This document shows, piece by piece, positions 54,105 through 62,416 of a DNA stretch of 64,000 nt. The position numbers and the translations under genes are program-made. This DNA comes from JBKEDS01 sp047975545. GTDB taxonomy: Bacteria; Bacteroidota; Bacteroidia; Flavobacteriales; Flavobacteriaceae. The notes beneath the pieces were generated by a model that searched no databases, had not been told where the DNA came from, and saw only the letters and a list, made by a program, of their open reading frames with translations. Positions within the stretch are counted from its first letter, which is position 1, and each line of letters begins with the position of its first letter. Location of the stretch: positions 1 through 64,000 of the forward strand of contig JBKEDS010000013.1 in NCBI GenBank assembly GCA_047975545.1, given 5' to 3'.

Positions 54105-55273
54105 ATTTTACGCCTAATCCCTATAAACGGACTGCGTTCCACCCAATCCTGCTTGGGACTCATAAACCTGAAAACGGATTGCAAAATGGCATTAACAAAA
54201 ATGTTGGTATGCTTTAGGTAAACAACCATAGAAAAAGCCTTTGCCCCCACCGAGCTTTTAATTTCCATAGCGGTACGGGCATAAACAATGTTTTTAAAAT
54301 TATTATCAATGCCAAATTGCGCCATATCATAAAGCATATTTAGGTACAGTTGGTTTTGGTATTGCTGTGTTTCGTTATAACCCAAAAAGTAGGTTTCTAA
54401 ATTTTGGCCGTTTAGTATTAAGGTGTAAAACCCTATTAATTCGCCATTTAAAAAATAACCGAAAACCTTAAAATTATCGTTTAAATTTTGTTTTAAGGTA
54501 AAAAAATGATTTTCGGGCAGAATAAAGGTGTTGAATTTGGCATTTTGTGAAACGGTTAAATATAAGTTGTGAAGGGTATTCGAATTTTTTTCAACTTCAC
54601 CTAAGTCCAGTTCTTGTTTTACAATGCCATTAAACTTTTTTTTAGCGCGTTTAAATCGGTCCCTGTACTTTTTGTTTAATGCGGCGCCATAATCGGAAAA
54701 ACTTGTCCAATTTGGGTTTGTTTCCATTATCATATTGGGCTGTACCAAAACCTTGTGGAGCTTTTTCGACTTGAAAAAAGAGGTTTCCAAAGTAATGGCA
54801 TCGCCCTTAAAATAATCCTTAAACACAAACATGCGAATGGTTTTTCCGGTTTCTTTTTTTATCAAGGTTTTAATTTCGGTTAAAGCCTTGTAAACTTCGC
54901 TTAAAAAAGAAGAAAAATCAATTTCTTTCTCGTTAAACGAAATGCCGTGCTGTCCCGTGTGCATGAGGTTGCCAATTACCAAAATATTGCCCTGCAATAC
55001 TTTTGAAAGCATATTTTTTATAATATCCTGAACGCAAGTGGCTTTTGTGTCGCGAAACATATCGTTTAAATACAACTGTACCCGTTGCACGTACGCAATA
55101 CCAACCAAGGTTTCGTTTTTAAAAATGCCCACGTAAAAAGAAATTATATTGCTTGGCGTGGTTTGTTCCAAAGCCTTTAAATACGGGGATTTCAAAAAAA
55201 TATCGTGCTGCACCAAGCTATCCCAAGTATTAGGTAGGCTGTTAATAGAAGTGTAAATACGATACGTTTTCAA
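54101..55273 (-). CDS. GNAT/FemAB-like acyltransferase (BioF2-like domain)
   Basis: A 390-residue protein without a signal peptide. The segments DYGAALNKKYRDRFKRAKKK (about residues 195-215) and FGYFLNGELIGFYTLILNGQ (about 270-290), followed by YLGYN and LYLNMLYDMAQFGIDN, fit the acetyltransferase domain of the FemAB/BioF2 superfamily (Pfam Acetyltransf_6 type). Such enzymes transfer aminoacyl or acyl groups, for example to peptidoglycan or exopolysaccharide precursors. The substrate is unknown. It is separated from DUF1761 by a terminator. Confidence 0.75.
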   Translation of the reverse strand: MKTYRIYTSINSLPNTWDSLVQHDIFLKSPYLKALEQTTPSNIISFYVGIFKNETLVGIAYVQRVQLYLNDMFRDTKATCVQDIIKNMLSKVLQGNILVIGNLMHTGQHGISFNEKEIDFSSFLSEVYKALTEIKTLIKKETGKTIRMFVFKDYFKGDAITLETSFFKSKKLHKVLVQPNMIMETNPNWTSFSDYGAALNKKYRDRFKRAKKKFNGIVKQELDLGEVEKNSNTLHNLYLTVSQNAKFNTFILPENHFFTLKQNLNDNFKVFGYFLNGELIGFYTLILNGQNLETYFLGYNETQQYQNQLYLNMLYDMAQFGIDNNFKNIVYARTAMEIKSSVGAKAFSMVVYLKHTNIFVNAILQSVFRFMSPKQDWVERSPFIGIRRKI

Positions 55274-55282
55274 ATGCGGAAA

Positions 55283-55314
55283 TAAAAAAGGCCAAGGTAA
55301 CGAACCCCGGCCTT
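55283..55314 (-). terminator. Intrinsic terminator after the DUF1761 gene
   Basis: On the minus strand AAGGCC...GGCCTT arms (55288-55293 and 55309-55314) are followed by a T-run. It ends the DUF1761 transcript before the acetyltransferase gene. Confidence 0.75.
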
Positions 55315-55341
55315 AAATTGTGTTAAAAATTTGCGAAAACC

Positions 55342-55824
55342 TTACTGCCACGCACAAACAATACCGCCCATAAGCATCATGGTTGCCACCCAATAGCCGG
55401 CATTTATAAAAATGTACTTGGCGTTTTTGCGTTCAAATAAAGCATTAATGCCTATTATGGGCAGGGCAATTAAAACACCCGACATAAACCCGTGCAAAGC
55501 GCCGTGCTTAAAGGTCCTGAAAGCGGTACCGTAATCGGCCATAAAGGCTTGGTACGAGGGTAGGGCGTTTTCCATATCGCCGCCAATCATGCCAAAAGCA
55601 CCTGTTTGATGTATTGTTAAATACTGAAGAGCAAAGGCCAAAAAGAAAGCCAATAAAAATACAAGACCGAATATTTTAAGCATATTGGCGCCCTTAAGCT
55701 GCTCCTCGGTTAGGTTGGAGGCTTTCATCCAGGCCATGCCAAAAACTTTTGGGTGGTACCAAATGGCACCAACGACTAACGATGAAAAAGCGGCTGTTAA
55801 AATGGCCAAAAAGTTTATTTCCAT
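55342..55824 (-). CDS. DUF1761 family membrane protein
   Basis: A 160-residue protein with four hydrophobic segments (about residues 5-25, 48-70, 108-130, 138-158). The N-terminus has LVVGAIWYHPKVFGMAWMKA, the hallmark of DUF1761, and a second conserved HGALHGFMSGVLIALPIIGI follows. Its function is unknown. The start MEINFLAIL begins the first helix. It stands between glnS and its own terminator, on the same strand as glnS with a gap of 37 bases, so it may be read before glnS's neighbour or from its own weak promoter. Confidence 0.87.
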   Translation of the reverse strand: MEINFLAILTAAFSSLVVGAIWYHPKVFGMAWMKASNLTEEQLKGANMLKIFGLVFLLAFFLAFALQYLTIHQTGAFGMIGGDMENALPSYQAFMADYGTAFRTFKHGALHGFMSGVLIALPIIGINALFERKNAKYIFINAGYWVATMMLMGGIVCAWQ

Positions 55825-55861
55825 GGTATTTGAATTTTAGGTTGATTGCACTAAAAATAAT

Positions 55862-57868
55862 TTAAAAATTTGAAACCTCATCCACCAAAAGCCCGTTTTC
55901 ATCTTCTAAGGCTTTAGTAATAAAATGGTTTATGTCGCTGTTTTTTTGCAAGCCCTTTTCTAATAATACGCCCAAGGTAATGGCTACGGCAATTCGGGTA
56001 CCCACCTTCTTTGCAGCGGTATTGAACAAAGGTTGAAGCTCCTGGTAGCTTACCTCTTGCGCCAATTGTTGTATTTCGGCTTTTGCCTTGTTTTGTTTGG
56101 CTTCGGGCAAATTGGTGTATTTTTTGCCCAATTGCTGGATAATATCTATGGCCTTTCGCTTTGGTGGCGTATTGGGTTTTTGCACATTGTTTTGAACTGC
56201 GTTAGCGGCCGATTGTTTTGCCCAAGTATCGCGCAGCCCAACAGTTTTGTTAAACACCAAATGTTCGGGAGCAGAATCGGTATCGACATTAAAATAGCCC
56301 AAACGCTGAAACTGGAACCTATCGCCTTTTTTGGCTTCTTTTAAACTGGGCTCTACATAAGCCTGGATAATGTTTAACGAATCGGGATTTAAAAACTCCA
56401 AAAAGTCCTTATCGGGGTGGCTGTCGGGGGCTTCGTCCATAAACAACCTATCGTATTCTCTAACTTCGGCCTTTACGGCATGTTTTATGGATACCCAATG
56501 CAGGGTGCCTTTTACTTTTTTTGTGGTGTCCTCGGAATAGGTACAGTGTATTTCGGTTATGTTTCCTTTATCGTTTTTTATTACGTTTTCGGCTTTAACA
56601 ATGTAAGCGTTCTTTAGGCGTACTTCGCCTCCTAATTTCAATCTAAAAAATTTGCTTCCTGCTTCTTCCTTAAAATCTTCTTTTTCAATATAAAGCTCAC
56701 GGGAAAAGGGTATTTTTCTAAATCCGGCTTGTTCGTCCTCGGGGTTGTTTTCGGCTTCCAACCATTCTTCCTTGCCTTCGGGATAATTGGTTATAACCAC
56801 TTTTATGGGGTTTAAAACGGCCATAACCCGTGGTGCGGTTTTGTTTAAATCCTCACGAATACAAAACTCCAACAAGGATACATCAATAATGTTATCGCGC
56901 TTGGCAACGCCTGCCGTTTCTACAAACTTGCGCAACGCATTGGGCGTATAGCCACGACGGCGCAGTCCGGAAATGGTGGGCATTCGGGGGTCGTCCCAGC
57001 CGTTTACAATACCATCGTTTACTAATTTAAGCAGCTTGCGCTTGCTCATAATGGTATAGCTTAGGTTTAAGCGGGCAAATTCGCGCTGTTTGGGCAGCTT
57101 GGGATAAGTATTTTTGCTGTAACCATAAACTTGCTCCTTAAACCAGTTGTAAAGCTCCCTGTGGGGTTTAAACTCAAGCGAGCAAAGGGAATGCGAAATT
57201 TGCTCGATATAGTCGCTTTCGCCGTGTGTCCAATCGTACATGGGGTAAATGCACCAAGTATCGCCGGTGCGGTGGTGGTGCTTTTTTAATATACGGTACA
57301 TAATGGGGTCGCGCATAAGCATATTGGGGTGCTTCATGTCTATTTTGGCACGCAGGATATGTTCGCCCTCGTTAAACTCGCCGTTTTTCATGCGGGTGAA
57401 CAAATCCATATTTTCTTCAACACTTCTATTTCTAAAAGGGCTATCGGTACCAGGCTGCGTTGGCGTTCCTTTTTGTTCGGCCATGGTTTCGCTGGTTTGC
57501 GAATCGACATAGGCCTTGCCGTCCTTGATTAATTGAACGGCCCAATTGTATAACTGCTGAAAGTAATCGGACGAATATAGTTCCTTGTCCCATTTATAGC
57601 CCAACCAAGCCACGTCTTCCTTAATGGCATCGACATATTCCTGCTCTTCCTTGGCGGGGTTGGTATCGTCGAAACGCAGGTTAACGGGCGCTTTGTACTT
57701 TTCGCCCAAACCAAAGCTAATGCCAATGGCCTTGGTGTGGCCTATGTGCAAATACCCGTTTGGCTCGGGCGGGAACCGAAACCTTAAACTGCTTTTTGGC
57801 ATGCCGTTGGCCAAATCGTCTTCAATAATTTGCTCTATAAAATTAAGTGGTTTTTTTTCTTCGGACAT
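55862..57868 (-). CDS. glnS: Glutamine--tRNA ligase with C-terminal extension
   Basis: Charges tRNA-Gln. The class I motifs are FPPEPNGYLHIGHTKAI (about residues 32-48) and TIMSKRKLL (KMSKS equivalent); RFDDTNPAKE and DWTHGESDYIEQISHSLCSL are GlnRS-specific. The chosen start MSEEKKPLNF gives 668 residues; another ATG lies 18 bases upstream. E. coli GlnRS has about 554 residues. The excess is a C-terminal extension of about 110 residues after KPNTPPKRKA, helical and K/Q/A-rich, ending VDEVSNF; it may bind tRNA, like the YqeY-type tail of some GlnRS. A TAATTTTG box (minus strand, 57900-57907) is a likely promoter. Confidence 0.95.
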   Translation of the reverse strand: MSEEKKPLNFIEQIIEDDLANGMPKSSLRFRFPPEPNGYLHIGHTKAIGISFGLGEKYKAPVNLRFDDTNPAKEEQEYVDAIKEDVAWLGYKWDKELYSSDYFQQLYNWAVQLIKDGKAYVDSQTSETMAEQKGTPTQPGTDSPFRNRSVEENMDLFTRMKNGEFNEGEHILRAKIDMKHPNMLMRDPIMYRILKKHHHRTGDTWCIYPMYDWTHGESDYIEQISHSLCSLEFKPHRELYNWFKEQVYGYSKNTYPKLPKQREFARLNLSYTIMSKRKLLKLVNDGIVNGWDDPRMPTISGLRRRGYTPNALRKFVETAGVAKRDNIIDVSLLEFCIREDLNKTAPRVMAVLNPIKVVITNYPEGKEEWLEAENNPEDEQAGFRKIPFSRELYIEKEDFKEEAGSKFFRLKLGGEVRLKNAYIVKAENVIKNDKGNITEIHCTYSEDTTKKVKGTLHWVSIKHAVKAEVREYDRLFMDEAPDSHPDKDFLEFLNPDSLNIIQAYVEPSLKEAKKGDRFQFQRLGYFNVDTDSAPEHLVFNKTVGLRDTWAKQSAANAVQNNVQKPNTPPKRKAIDIIQQLGKKYTNLPEAKQNKAKAEIQQLAQEVSYQELQPLFNTAAKKVGTRIAVAITLGVLLEKGLQKNSDINHFITKALEDENGLLVDEVSNF

Positions 57869-57899
57869 AGGTGCTGTGTATTTCAACTAAATTAAGTTC

Positions 57900-57907
57900 A
57901 AAATTAC
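57900..57907 (-). promoter_or_regulatory. Possible -7 box for glnS
   Basis: The minus strand reads TAATTTTG (TAnnTTTG), 31 bases before the chosen glnS ATG. No -33 TTTG at the right distance. Confidence 0.4.
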
Positions 57908-58135
57908 AGAAATTCAAGTTATTTTAGCCCATAGAACCAAAGGAAGCGCAAAAATTTATTTTTTAGCCATTTTTGGTTTTAATTTGAAATGAAACCCCCA
58001 TGATTAAACTCCAATCACACAGCGGGATGTTAATTCGGGTGTTCCATGTGTCCTTTGAAAAAACAATAAATATTAACACATGAAAACTATAAAAAAGAAG
58101 ATTTAAAACCTTCAAATTTTAATAAAAGCTGAAAA

Positions 58136-58498
58136 ATGGGTATTATAAAAGTTGAAAATATACGGGTATTTGCGCACCATGGTTGCCTAAGTGAAGAAAC
58201 CAAAATAGGAAGCGATTACCGTGTGGATTTAGAGGTGAAGGCTAATTTACAAAAATCGGCCAAAACCGATAAATTGCACGATACGGTAGATTACGTATTG
58301 CTAAACCGCATTATAAAGGAAGAAATGGCTAAACCCTCGGCCCTGCTTGAAACGGTTGCCAAGCGTATTTTAAAGCGCATTTTTGCCGAAGATAAATTGG
58401 TAAGCAAAGCCACGGTTTGGGTAAGTAAAATTAACCCGCCCATTGGTGGCGATGTAGAAATGGTTACTATTAAAATGGCTGAAAAACGAAAGAAATAA
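58136..58498 (+). CDS. folB: Dihydroneopterin aldolase
   Basis: Splits dihydroneopterin to 6-hydroxymethyl-dihydropterin in folate synthesis. It has 120 residues. The N-terminus GIIKVENIRVFAHHGCLSEE (residues 2-21) with the conserved HG and later E, the central DTVDYVLLNRIIKEEM and the KINPPIGGDVEMV end are family features. The start MGIIKVENI is standard. It is followed after about 70 bases by tRNA-Cys, on the same strand. No other folate gene is in the window. Confidence 0.93.
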   Translation: MGIIKVENIRVFAHHGCLSEETKIGSDYRVDLEVKANLQKSAKTDKLHDTVDYVLLNRIIKEEMAKPSALLETVAKRILKRIFAEDKLVSKATVWVSKINPPIGGDVEMVTIKMAEKRKK

Positions 58499-58566
58499 TG
58501 CTTTTTTAGATAAAAAATTTTTTTACATTTGCAGTCCGAATGGGTTTTTAACTATTTTGGAAAACT

Positions 58567-58638
58567 GGCGTCGTGGCCGAGAGGCTTAGGCACAGGTCTG
58601 CAAAACCTGCTACAGCGGTTCGATTCCGCTCGACGCCT
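58567..58638 (+). tRNA. tRNA-Cys (GCA)
   Basis: Acceptor arms GGCGTCG (58567-58573) and CGACGCC (58631-58637) pair, with discriminator T. The anticodon arm CAGGT-CTGCAAA-ACCTG carries GCA at 58600-58602. The T-arm is AGCGG-TTCGATT-CCGCT. CCA is not encoded. It is followed 4 bases later by a strong terminator. Confidence 0.95.
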
Positions 58639-58642
58639 CAAG

Positions 58643-58673
58643 AAAAAGCCTCCTTTTTTTGGAGGCTTTTTTT
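58643..58673. terminator. Terminator shared by tRNA-Cys and the LysE-type gene
   Basis: AAAAAGCCTCC (58643-58653), a 7-base T-loop and GGAGGCTTTTT (58661-58671). The stop codon of the convergent transporter gene starts at 58672. Confidence 0.85.
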
Positions 58674-59355
58674 ATTCGGTTAACGGGTTTATCTGTTCGA
58701 ATTTTTGTTCCAAATATTTTTTTTCTTTTGGAAAGAAACCCTGAACCAACAACAATACGCCAAAACCAAGGATAACCAAGGCTATAATTTTTTTGGTTTT
58801 AAATATTAACCGGGGCGTAAGCCTGTTTTTTAGTTTTTTGGCAACGGCTATTTTAAACAAATCGATTGCAAAATAAACAATTAAAATGGTGCTTAAAAAC
58901 ACCACGACCCCGTTTTGCGAACTAGTTAGCGAATTGGCCAAAATAATAAAGGCCACCCAGCCCAATAACACGCCAATATTTATAAAGTTTAACAAAAAGC
59001 CTTTTAGGAACAGCTTGCCGTAGCCTTTTTTAATTTCAACACGATGGTATTCCCTAACGATTTCGCGAAACGATTTTGATGTTTTTATAAAAGAAATAAT
59101 ACCATAAGCGACCAATAAAACCCCGCCGAATATTAAAAAATTAGGATCGTCCTTAATTTTATCCAACAATTTGTTGGTACTAAAAAAGGCAATTAAAATA
59201 AAAATAACATCGGCAAACATAACACCAAAGTCAAATATTAAAGCGCTTTTAAAGCCTTTGGTAGCACTGGTTTCCAACAGGACAAAAAATACCGGTCCAA
59301 TGGTAAAGGCCAGGATAATCCCGAAGGGAATTGCTGCTATAATATCGTCGAACAT
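58672..59355 (-). CDS. LysE-family amino-acid exporter
   Basis: A 227-residue inner-membrane protein with about six hydrophobic segments. The N-terminal signature AIPFGIILAFTIGPVFFVLL with ETSATKG is that of LysE/RhtB exporters, although the usual PGP motif is IGPV here. LLVQGFFPKEKKYLEQKFEQ at the C-terminus is cytoplasmic. The substrate, probably an amino acid or a related metabolite, cannot be told. It converges with tRNA-Cys and shares its terminator. The sequence TTACTTTG upstream (minus strand, about 59377-59384) is close to a -7 box. Confidence 0.87.
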   Translation of the reverse strand: MFDDIIAAIPFGIILAFTIGPVFFVLLETSATKGFKSALIFDFGVMFADVIFILIAFFSTNKLLDKIKDDPNFLIFGGVLLVAYGIISFIKTSKSFREIVREYHRVEIKKGYGKLFLKGFLLNFINIGVLLGWVAFIILANSLTSSQNGVVVFLSTILIVYFAIDLFKIAVAKKLKNRLTPRLIFKTKKIIALVILGFGVLLLVQGFFPKEKKYLEQKFEQINPLTE

Positions 59356-59422
59356 AAGGGTTAAAGTGGATTTCTATACAAAGTAAAGAAATATTTTAAA
59401 ATTTAACCATGATAATTGATAA

Positions 59423-59466
59423 TGAAAGCCCATAATAATGGGATATTTCGACTTTACCCAGCGTAG
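59423..59466. repeat. Inverted copy of the S41/SH3 upstream repeat
   Basis: TGAAAGCCCATAATAATGGG followed by ATATTTCGACTTTACCCAGC is the complement of the 51547-51578 block with a 3-base insertion and a few changes. It lies between the LysE-type gene and ferritin. Confidence 0.6.
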
Positions 59467-59506
59467 TGTAAAAGCATCAGGACAATATAATTTTTTAGCT
59501 AACATA

Positions 59507-59541
59507 ACAAAACCCTCGTATTTACAAGGGTTTTGTGTTTT
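59507..59541. terminator. Terminator downstream of ferritin
   Basis: ACAAAACCCT (59507-59516) and AGGGTTTTGT (59527-59536) form a perfect 10-base stem with a 10-base loop. Both directions are followed by T-containing sequence. Confidence 0.7.
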
Positions 59542-59550
59542 ATGAATGTG

Positions 59551-59600
59551 CTTTTTTAACGAAGTATAAACATGAAATTATGTAAGAAATAAGGCTTGCT
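59551..59600. repeat. Partial copy of the 26021-26181 repeat interior
   Basis: CTTTTTTAACGAAGTATAAAC followed by GAAATAAGGCT matches the part of the larger element at 26115-26158. Terminal repeats are missing, so it is a fragment. Confidence 0.5.
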
Positions 59601-59618
59601 TCTATATACAGGTATTGC

Positions 59619-60140
59619 TTACTCTGCAGGCGTAGTGGCCGCTGCCGTGCTAACGGTTAGGTTTTGCACGTCCCTATCGAATAGGTACAGGCCGCCTTTA
59701 TCGTCGCCAATTAGGTTTATTTTATCCAAAATGGTGCGGGCTACGGCTTCTTCCTCAATTTGCTCGGCTACGTACCATTGCAAAAAGTTATGCGAGGCGT
59801 AATCGCGTTCTTCCAACGAAATATGAACCAAATCGTTAATACTTTTTGAAACAAATACTTCATGCTCGAACAGTTTTTCGAACATTTCCTTAAACGACGT
59901 AAAGGTTACGTTGGGTGCTTTTAATGCCGATATTTGGGCATGGCCGCCACGTTCGTTAACAAATTTCACCAGCTTTAGCATGTGGTCGCGCTCCTCGTCG
60001 GATTGCTTGTACATAAAATTGGCAATGCCCTCAAGCCCTTTTATTTCGGCCCAACAGGCCATGGCCAAGTAAATTTGGGAGGATTCGGCCTCGATTTTAA
60101 TTTGTTCGTTTAATGCGCTTTCTATGGATTTTGATAGCAT
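59619..60140 (-). CDS. Ferritin (non-heme)
   Basis: A 173-residue iron-storage protein that forms a 24-mer cage. The ferroxidase residues are visible in the first helix (NEQIKIEAESSQIYLAM), in QSDEERDHM (about residues 46-54) and in EEQIEEEAVAR-like YVAEQIEEEAV (about 122-132). There is no heme-binding Met pattern of bacterioferritin. It lies 42 bases after metG on the same strand, with little room for a separate promoter, so it may partly depend on metG transcription. The end STAAATTPAE is low-complexity and variable in the family. Confidence 0.93.
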   Translation of the reverse strand: MLSKSIESALNEQIKIEAESSQIYLAMACWAEIKGLEGIANFMYKQSDEERDHMLKLVKFVNERGGHAQISALKAPNVTFTSFKEMFEKLFEHEVFVSKSINDLVHISLEERDYASHNFLQWYVAEQIEEEAVARTILDKINLIGDDKGGLYLFDRDVQNLTVSTAAATTPAE

Positions 60141-60182
60141 AAATATTTAGTGTTTTTATTTTTTATAAAATTACACAAAAAT

Positions 60183-62252
60183 TTAACTTATTTGCAAGCC
60201 GTTGGCCACATTTGCATTATCGGGGTTAACAAAAACCAGTTTGCCATCGGTGCTTTCGGTCATTAAAATCATGCCTTGGCTTTCTACGCCACGTAAAGCC
60301 CGTGGTGCCAAATTAACCAAAACGGTTACTTTTTTGCCAACTATTTCTTCGGGCGTAAAACTTTCGGCTATGCCCGATACAATGGTACGTACATCAATAC
60401 CCGTATCGACTTTTAACACCAAGAGTTTTTTGGCTTTTGGCATTTTTTCGGCTTCCAAAATAGTGCCTACACGAATATCCAACTTCGTAAAATCGTTAAA
60501 AGTAATGGTTTCTTTTTGCGGTTGCGTGGCTTGTGCCGAGTTTGCCGAAGCGTTTTCTTTTTTGCTTGCTTCCAATTTATCTAATTGTTTTTGGATGGTT
60601 TCGTCTTCAATTTTTGAGAACAATAATTCCGAAGCCCCTATTTTATGTCCTGCGGGGAGCAATTCAGCTTCAGTGCTTATTTCGTCCCATGCCGTTTCAA
60701 CTTCACCTGCAATGTTTAAAATAGTTTTCAATTTTGTTGAGGTAAAGGGTAAAAACGGCTCGCTTAAAGTTGCCAAAGCCGCCGCTATTTGTAATGCTGT
60801 GTACATAATGGTTTGGGTGCGGGCTTCGTCCTCTTTTACTATTTTCCACGGTTCCTCGTCGGCCAAATATTTATTGCCCAGGCGTGCCAGGTTCATGAGT
60901 TCTTGTTGGGCTTCCCTAAAACGATAACGCTCAATGGAATTTGCAATACTATCGGGATAGGTTTTAACGGTATCCAAGGTTTCGGTATCTATTTTCGAAA
61001 AAGTTTTTGGCTTGGGTACAATGCCGTTATAGTATTTGTTGGTTAGCACGACGACCCTATTTATAAAGTTGCCAAAAATGGCCACCAACTCGTTGTTGTT
61101 GCGGGCTTGGAAATCCTTCCACGTAAAATCGTTATCCTTGGTTTCGGGCGCATTGGCCGTTAGGGCGTAGCGCAGTACGTCTTGCTGGTTGGGGAATTCC
61201 TTTAAATAATCGGGCAACCAAACCGCCCAGTTTTTTGAGGTGGAAAGTTTGTTGCCTTCCAAGTTTAAAAATTCGTTTGCCGGAACGTTGTCGGGCAAAA
61301 TGTAGCTGCCTTCGGCCTTTAACATGGCCGGGAAAATAATACAGTGGAACACAATATTGTCCTTTCCTATAAAATGTACCAATTTGGTGCCCTTATCCTT
61401 CCAATAGGGTTCCCAATTTTTGCCTTTACGCTCGGCCCATTCCTTGGTGGATGATATGTAGCCTATAGGCGCATCGAACCACACATATAATACTTTGCCT
61501 TGGGCGCCCTGGACCGGTACGGGAATGCCCCAGTCCAAGTCGCGGGTTACGGCGCGCGGGCGTAGGCCGTCGTCTATCCACGATTTTACTTGGCCGTACA
61601 CATTGGGTTTCCAGTCGTTTTTATGGCCTTCGAGAATCCATTGTTTTAAAAATCCCTCATGTTTGTTTAAAGGCAAAAACCAGTGCTTGGTTTGCTTTAG
61701 GGTAGGCGTATTTCCTGTTAGGGTCGATTTTGGGTTTATTAAATCGGTAGCGTTTAAGCTGGTGCCGCATTTTTCGCATTGGTCGCCATAGGCTTCTTCG
61801 TTACCGCATTTGGGGCAGGTACCGGTTACAAACCTATCGGCGAGAAACTGGTTGGCTTTTTCGTCGTACAGTTGCTCGGTGGTTTCTTCAATAAATTCAC
61901 CTTTATTGTATAGGGTTTTAAAAAATTCGGAAGCCGTATCGTGGTGTATTTTTGCCGAGGTACGCGAATAGTTGTCGAACGAAATACCAAAGTCCTCGAA
62001 CGATTGCTTGATTATGGCGTGGTATTTATCCACAATATCCTGTGGCGTAACGCCTTCGTTTTTGGCCTTAATGGTAATGGGTACGCCATGCTCGTCGCTA
62101 CCGCCAATAAAAACCACATCGTTTCCGGTTAGCCGCAAATAGCGGGCGTAAATATCGGCAGGCACGTAAACCCCCGCTAAATGCCCAATATGAATGGGGC
62201 CATTGGTGTAGGGCAGTGCCGAGGTAATGGTATATCGTTTTGGTTTGTTCAT
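60183..62252 (-). CDS. metG: Methionine--tRNA ligase
   Basis: Charges initiator and elongator tRNA-Met. It has 689 residues. The HIGH motif is in TSALPYTNGPIHIGHLAG (residues 9-26), the zinc knuckle in CPKCGNEEAYGDQCEKCG (about 147-164), and the KMSKS equivalent in NKLSTSKNWAVW. A C-terminal OB-fold tRNA-binding domain (about 580-689; FNDFTKLDIRVGTILEAEKM) allows dimerisation. The arrangement is typical of Bacteroidota MetG. The leader of about 110 bases carries a degenerate palindromic repeat. Ferritin follows closely. Confidence 0.97.
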   Translation of the reverse strand: MNKPKRYTITSALPYTNGPIHIGHLAGVYVPADIYARYLRLTGNDVVFIGGSDEHGVPITIKAKNEGVTPQDIVDKYHAIIKQSFEDFGISFDNYSRTSAKIHHDTASEFFKTLYNKGEFIEETTEQLYDEKANQFLADRFVTGTCPKCGNEEAYGDQCEKCGTSLNATDLINPKSTLTGNTPTLKQTKHWFLPLNKHEGFLKQWILEGHKNDWKPNVYGQVKSWIDDGLRPRAVTRDLDWGIPVPVQGAQGKVLYVWFDAPIGYISSTKEWAERKGKNWEPYWKDKGTKLVHFIGKDNIVFHCIIFPAMLKAEGSYILPDNVPANEFLNLEGNKLSTSKNWAVWLPDYLKEFPNQQDVLRYALTANAPETKDNDFTWKDFQARNNNELVAIFGNFINRVVVLTNKYYNGIVPKPKTFSKIDTETLDTVKTYPDSIANSIERYRFREAQQELMNLARLGNKYLADEEPWKIVKEDEARTQTIMYTALQIAAALATLSEPFLPFTSTKLKTILNIAGEVETAWDEISTEAELLPAGHKIGASELLFSKIEDETIQKQLDKLEASKKENASANSAQATQPQKETITFNDFTKLDIRVGTILEAEKMPKAKKLLVLKVDTGIDVRTIVSGIAESFTPEEIVGKKVTVLVNLAPRALRGVESQGMILMTESTDGKLVFVNPDNANVANGLQIS

Positions 62253-62278
62253 TAATTTCGTAAATTAATTTTTTATAA

Positions 62279-62338
62279 AGTCTTGCGAGCTGTGGCGAAG
62301 TAATCTTTTTAATTGAAACAGACGCCCTCGCTTTGCCC
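62279..62338. repeat. Degenerate palindromic repeat in the metG leader
   Basis: CTTGCGAGCTGTGGCGAAGT followed by AATCTTTTTAATTGAAACAGACG resembles one half of the family seen at 6960, 40475 and inside gltX (ATTGCGA...GAAGCAATCT). The second half is strongly decayed (GCCCTCGCTTTGCC). Confidence 0.45.
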
Positions 62339-62365
62339 TAAAGCAACGTATTTATTTTTAAGCCA

Positions 62366-62373
62366 CAAAAGTA
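62366..62373 (-). promoter_or_regulatory. Possible -7 box for metG
   Basis: The minus strand reads TACTTTTG (TAnnTTTG), about 113 bases before the metG ATG. Confidence 0.4.
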
Positions 62374-62416
62374 CATATTTTAAAAGGCATTTAGAAAAAA
62401 AATGTATTTTTACCTT

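Noticed and set aside
62027..62035. TTATCCACA, a perfect DnaA-box word, inside metG
   Set aside because: It is single, lies in coding sequence, and has no neighbouring boxes; not evidence for oriC.
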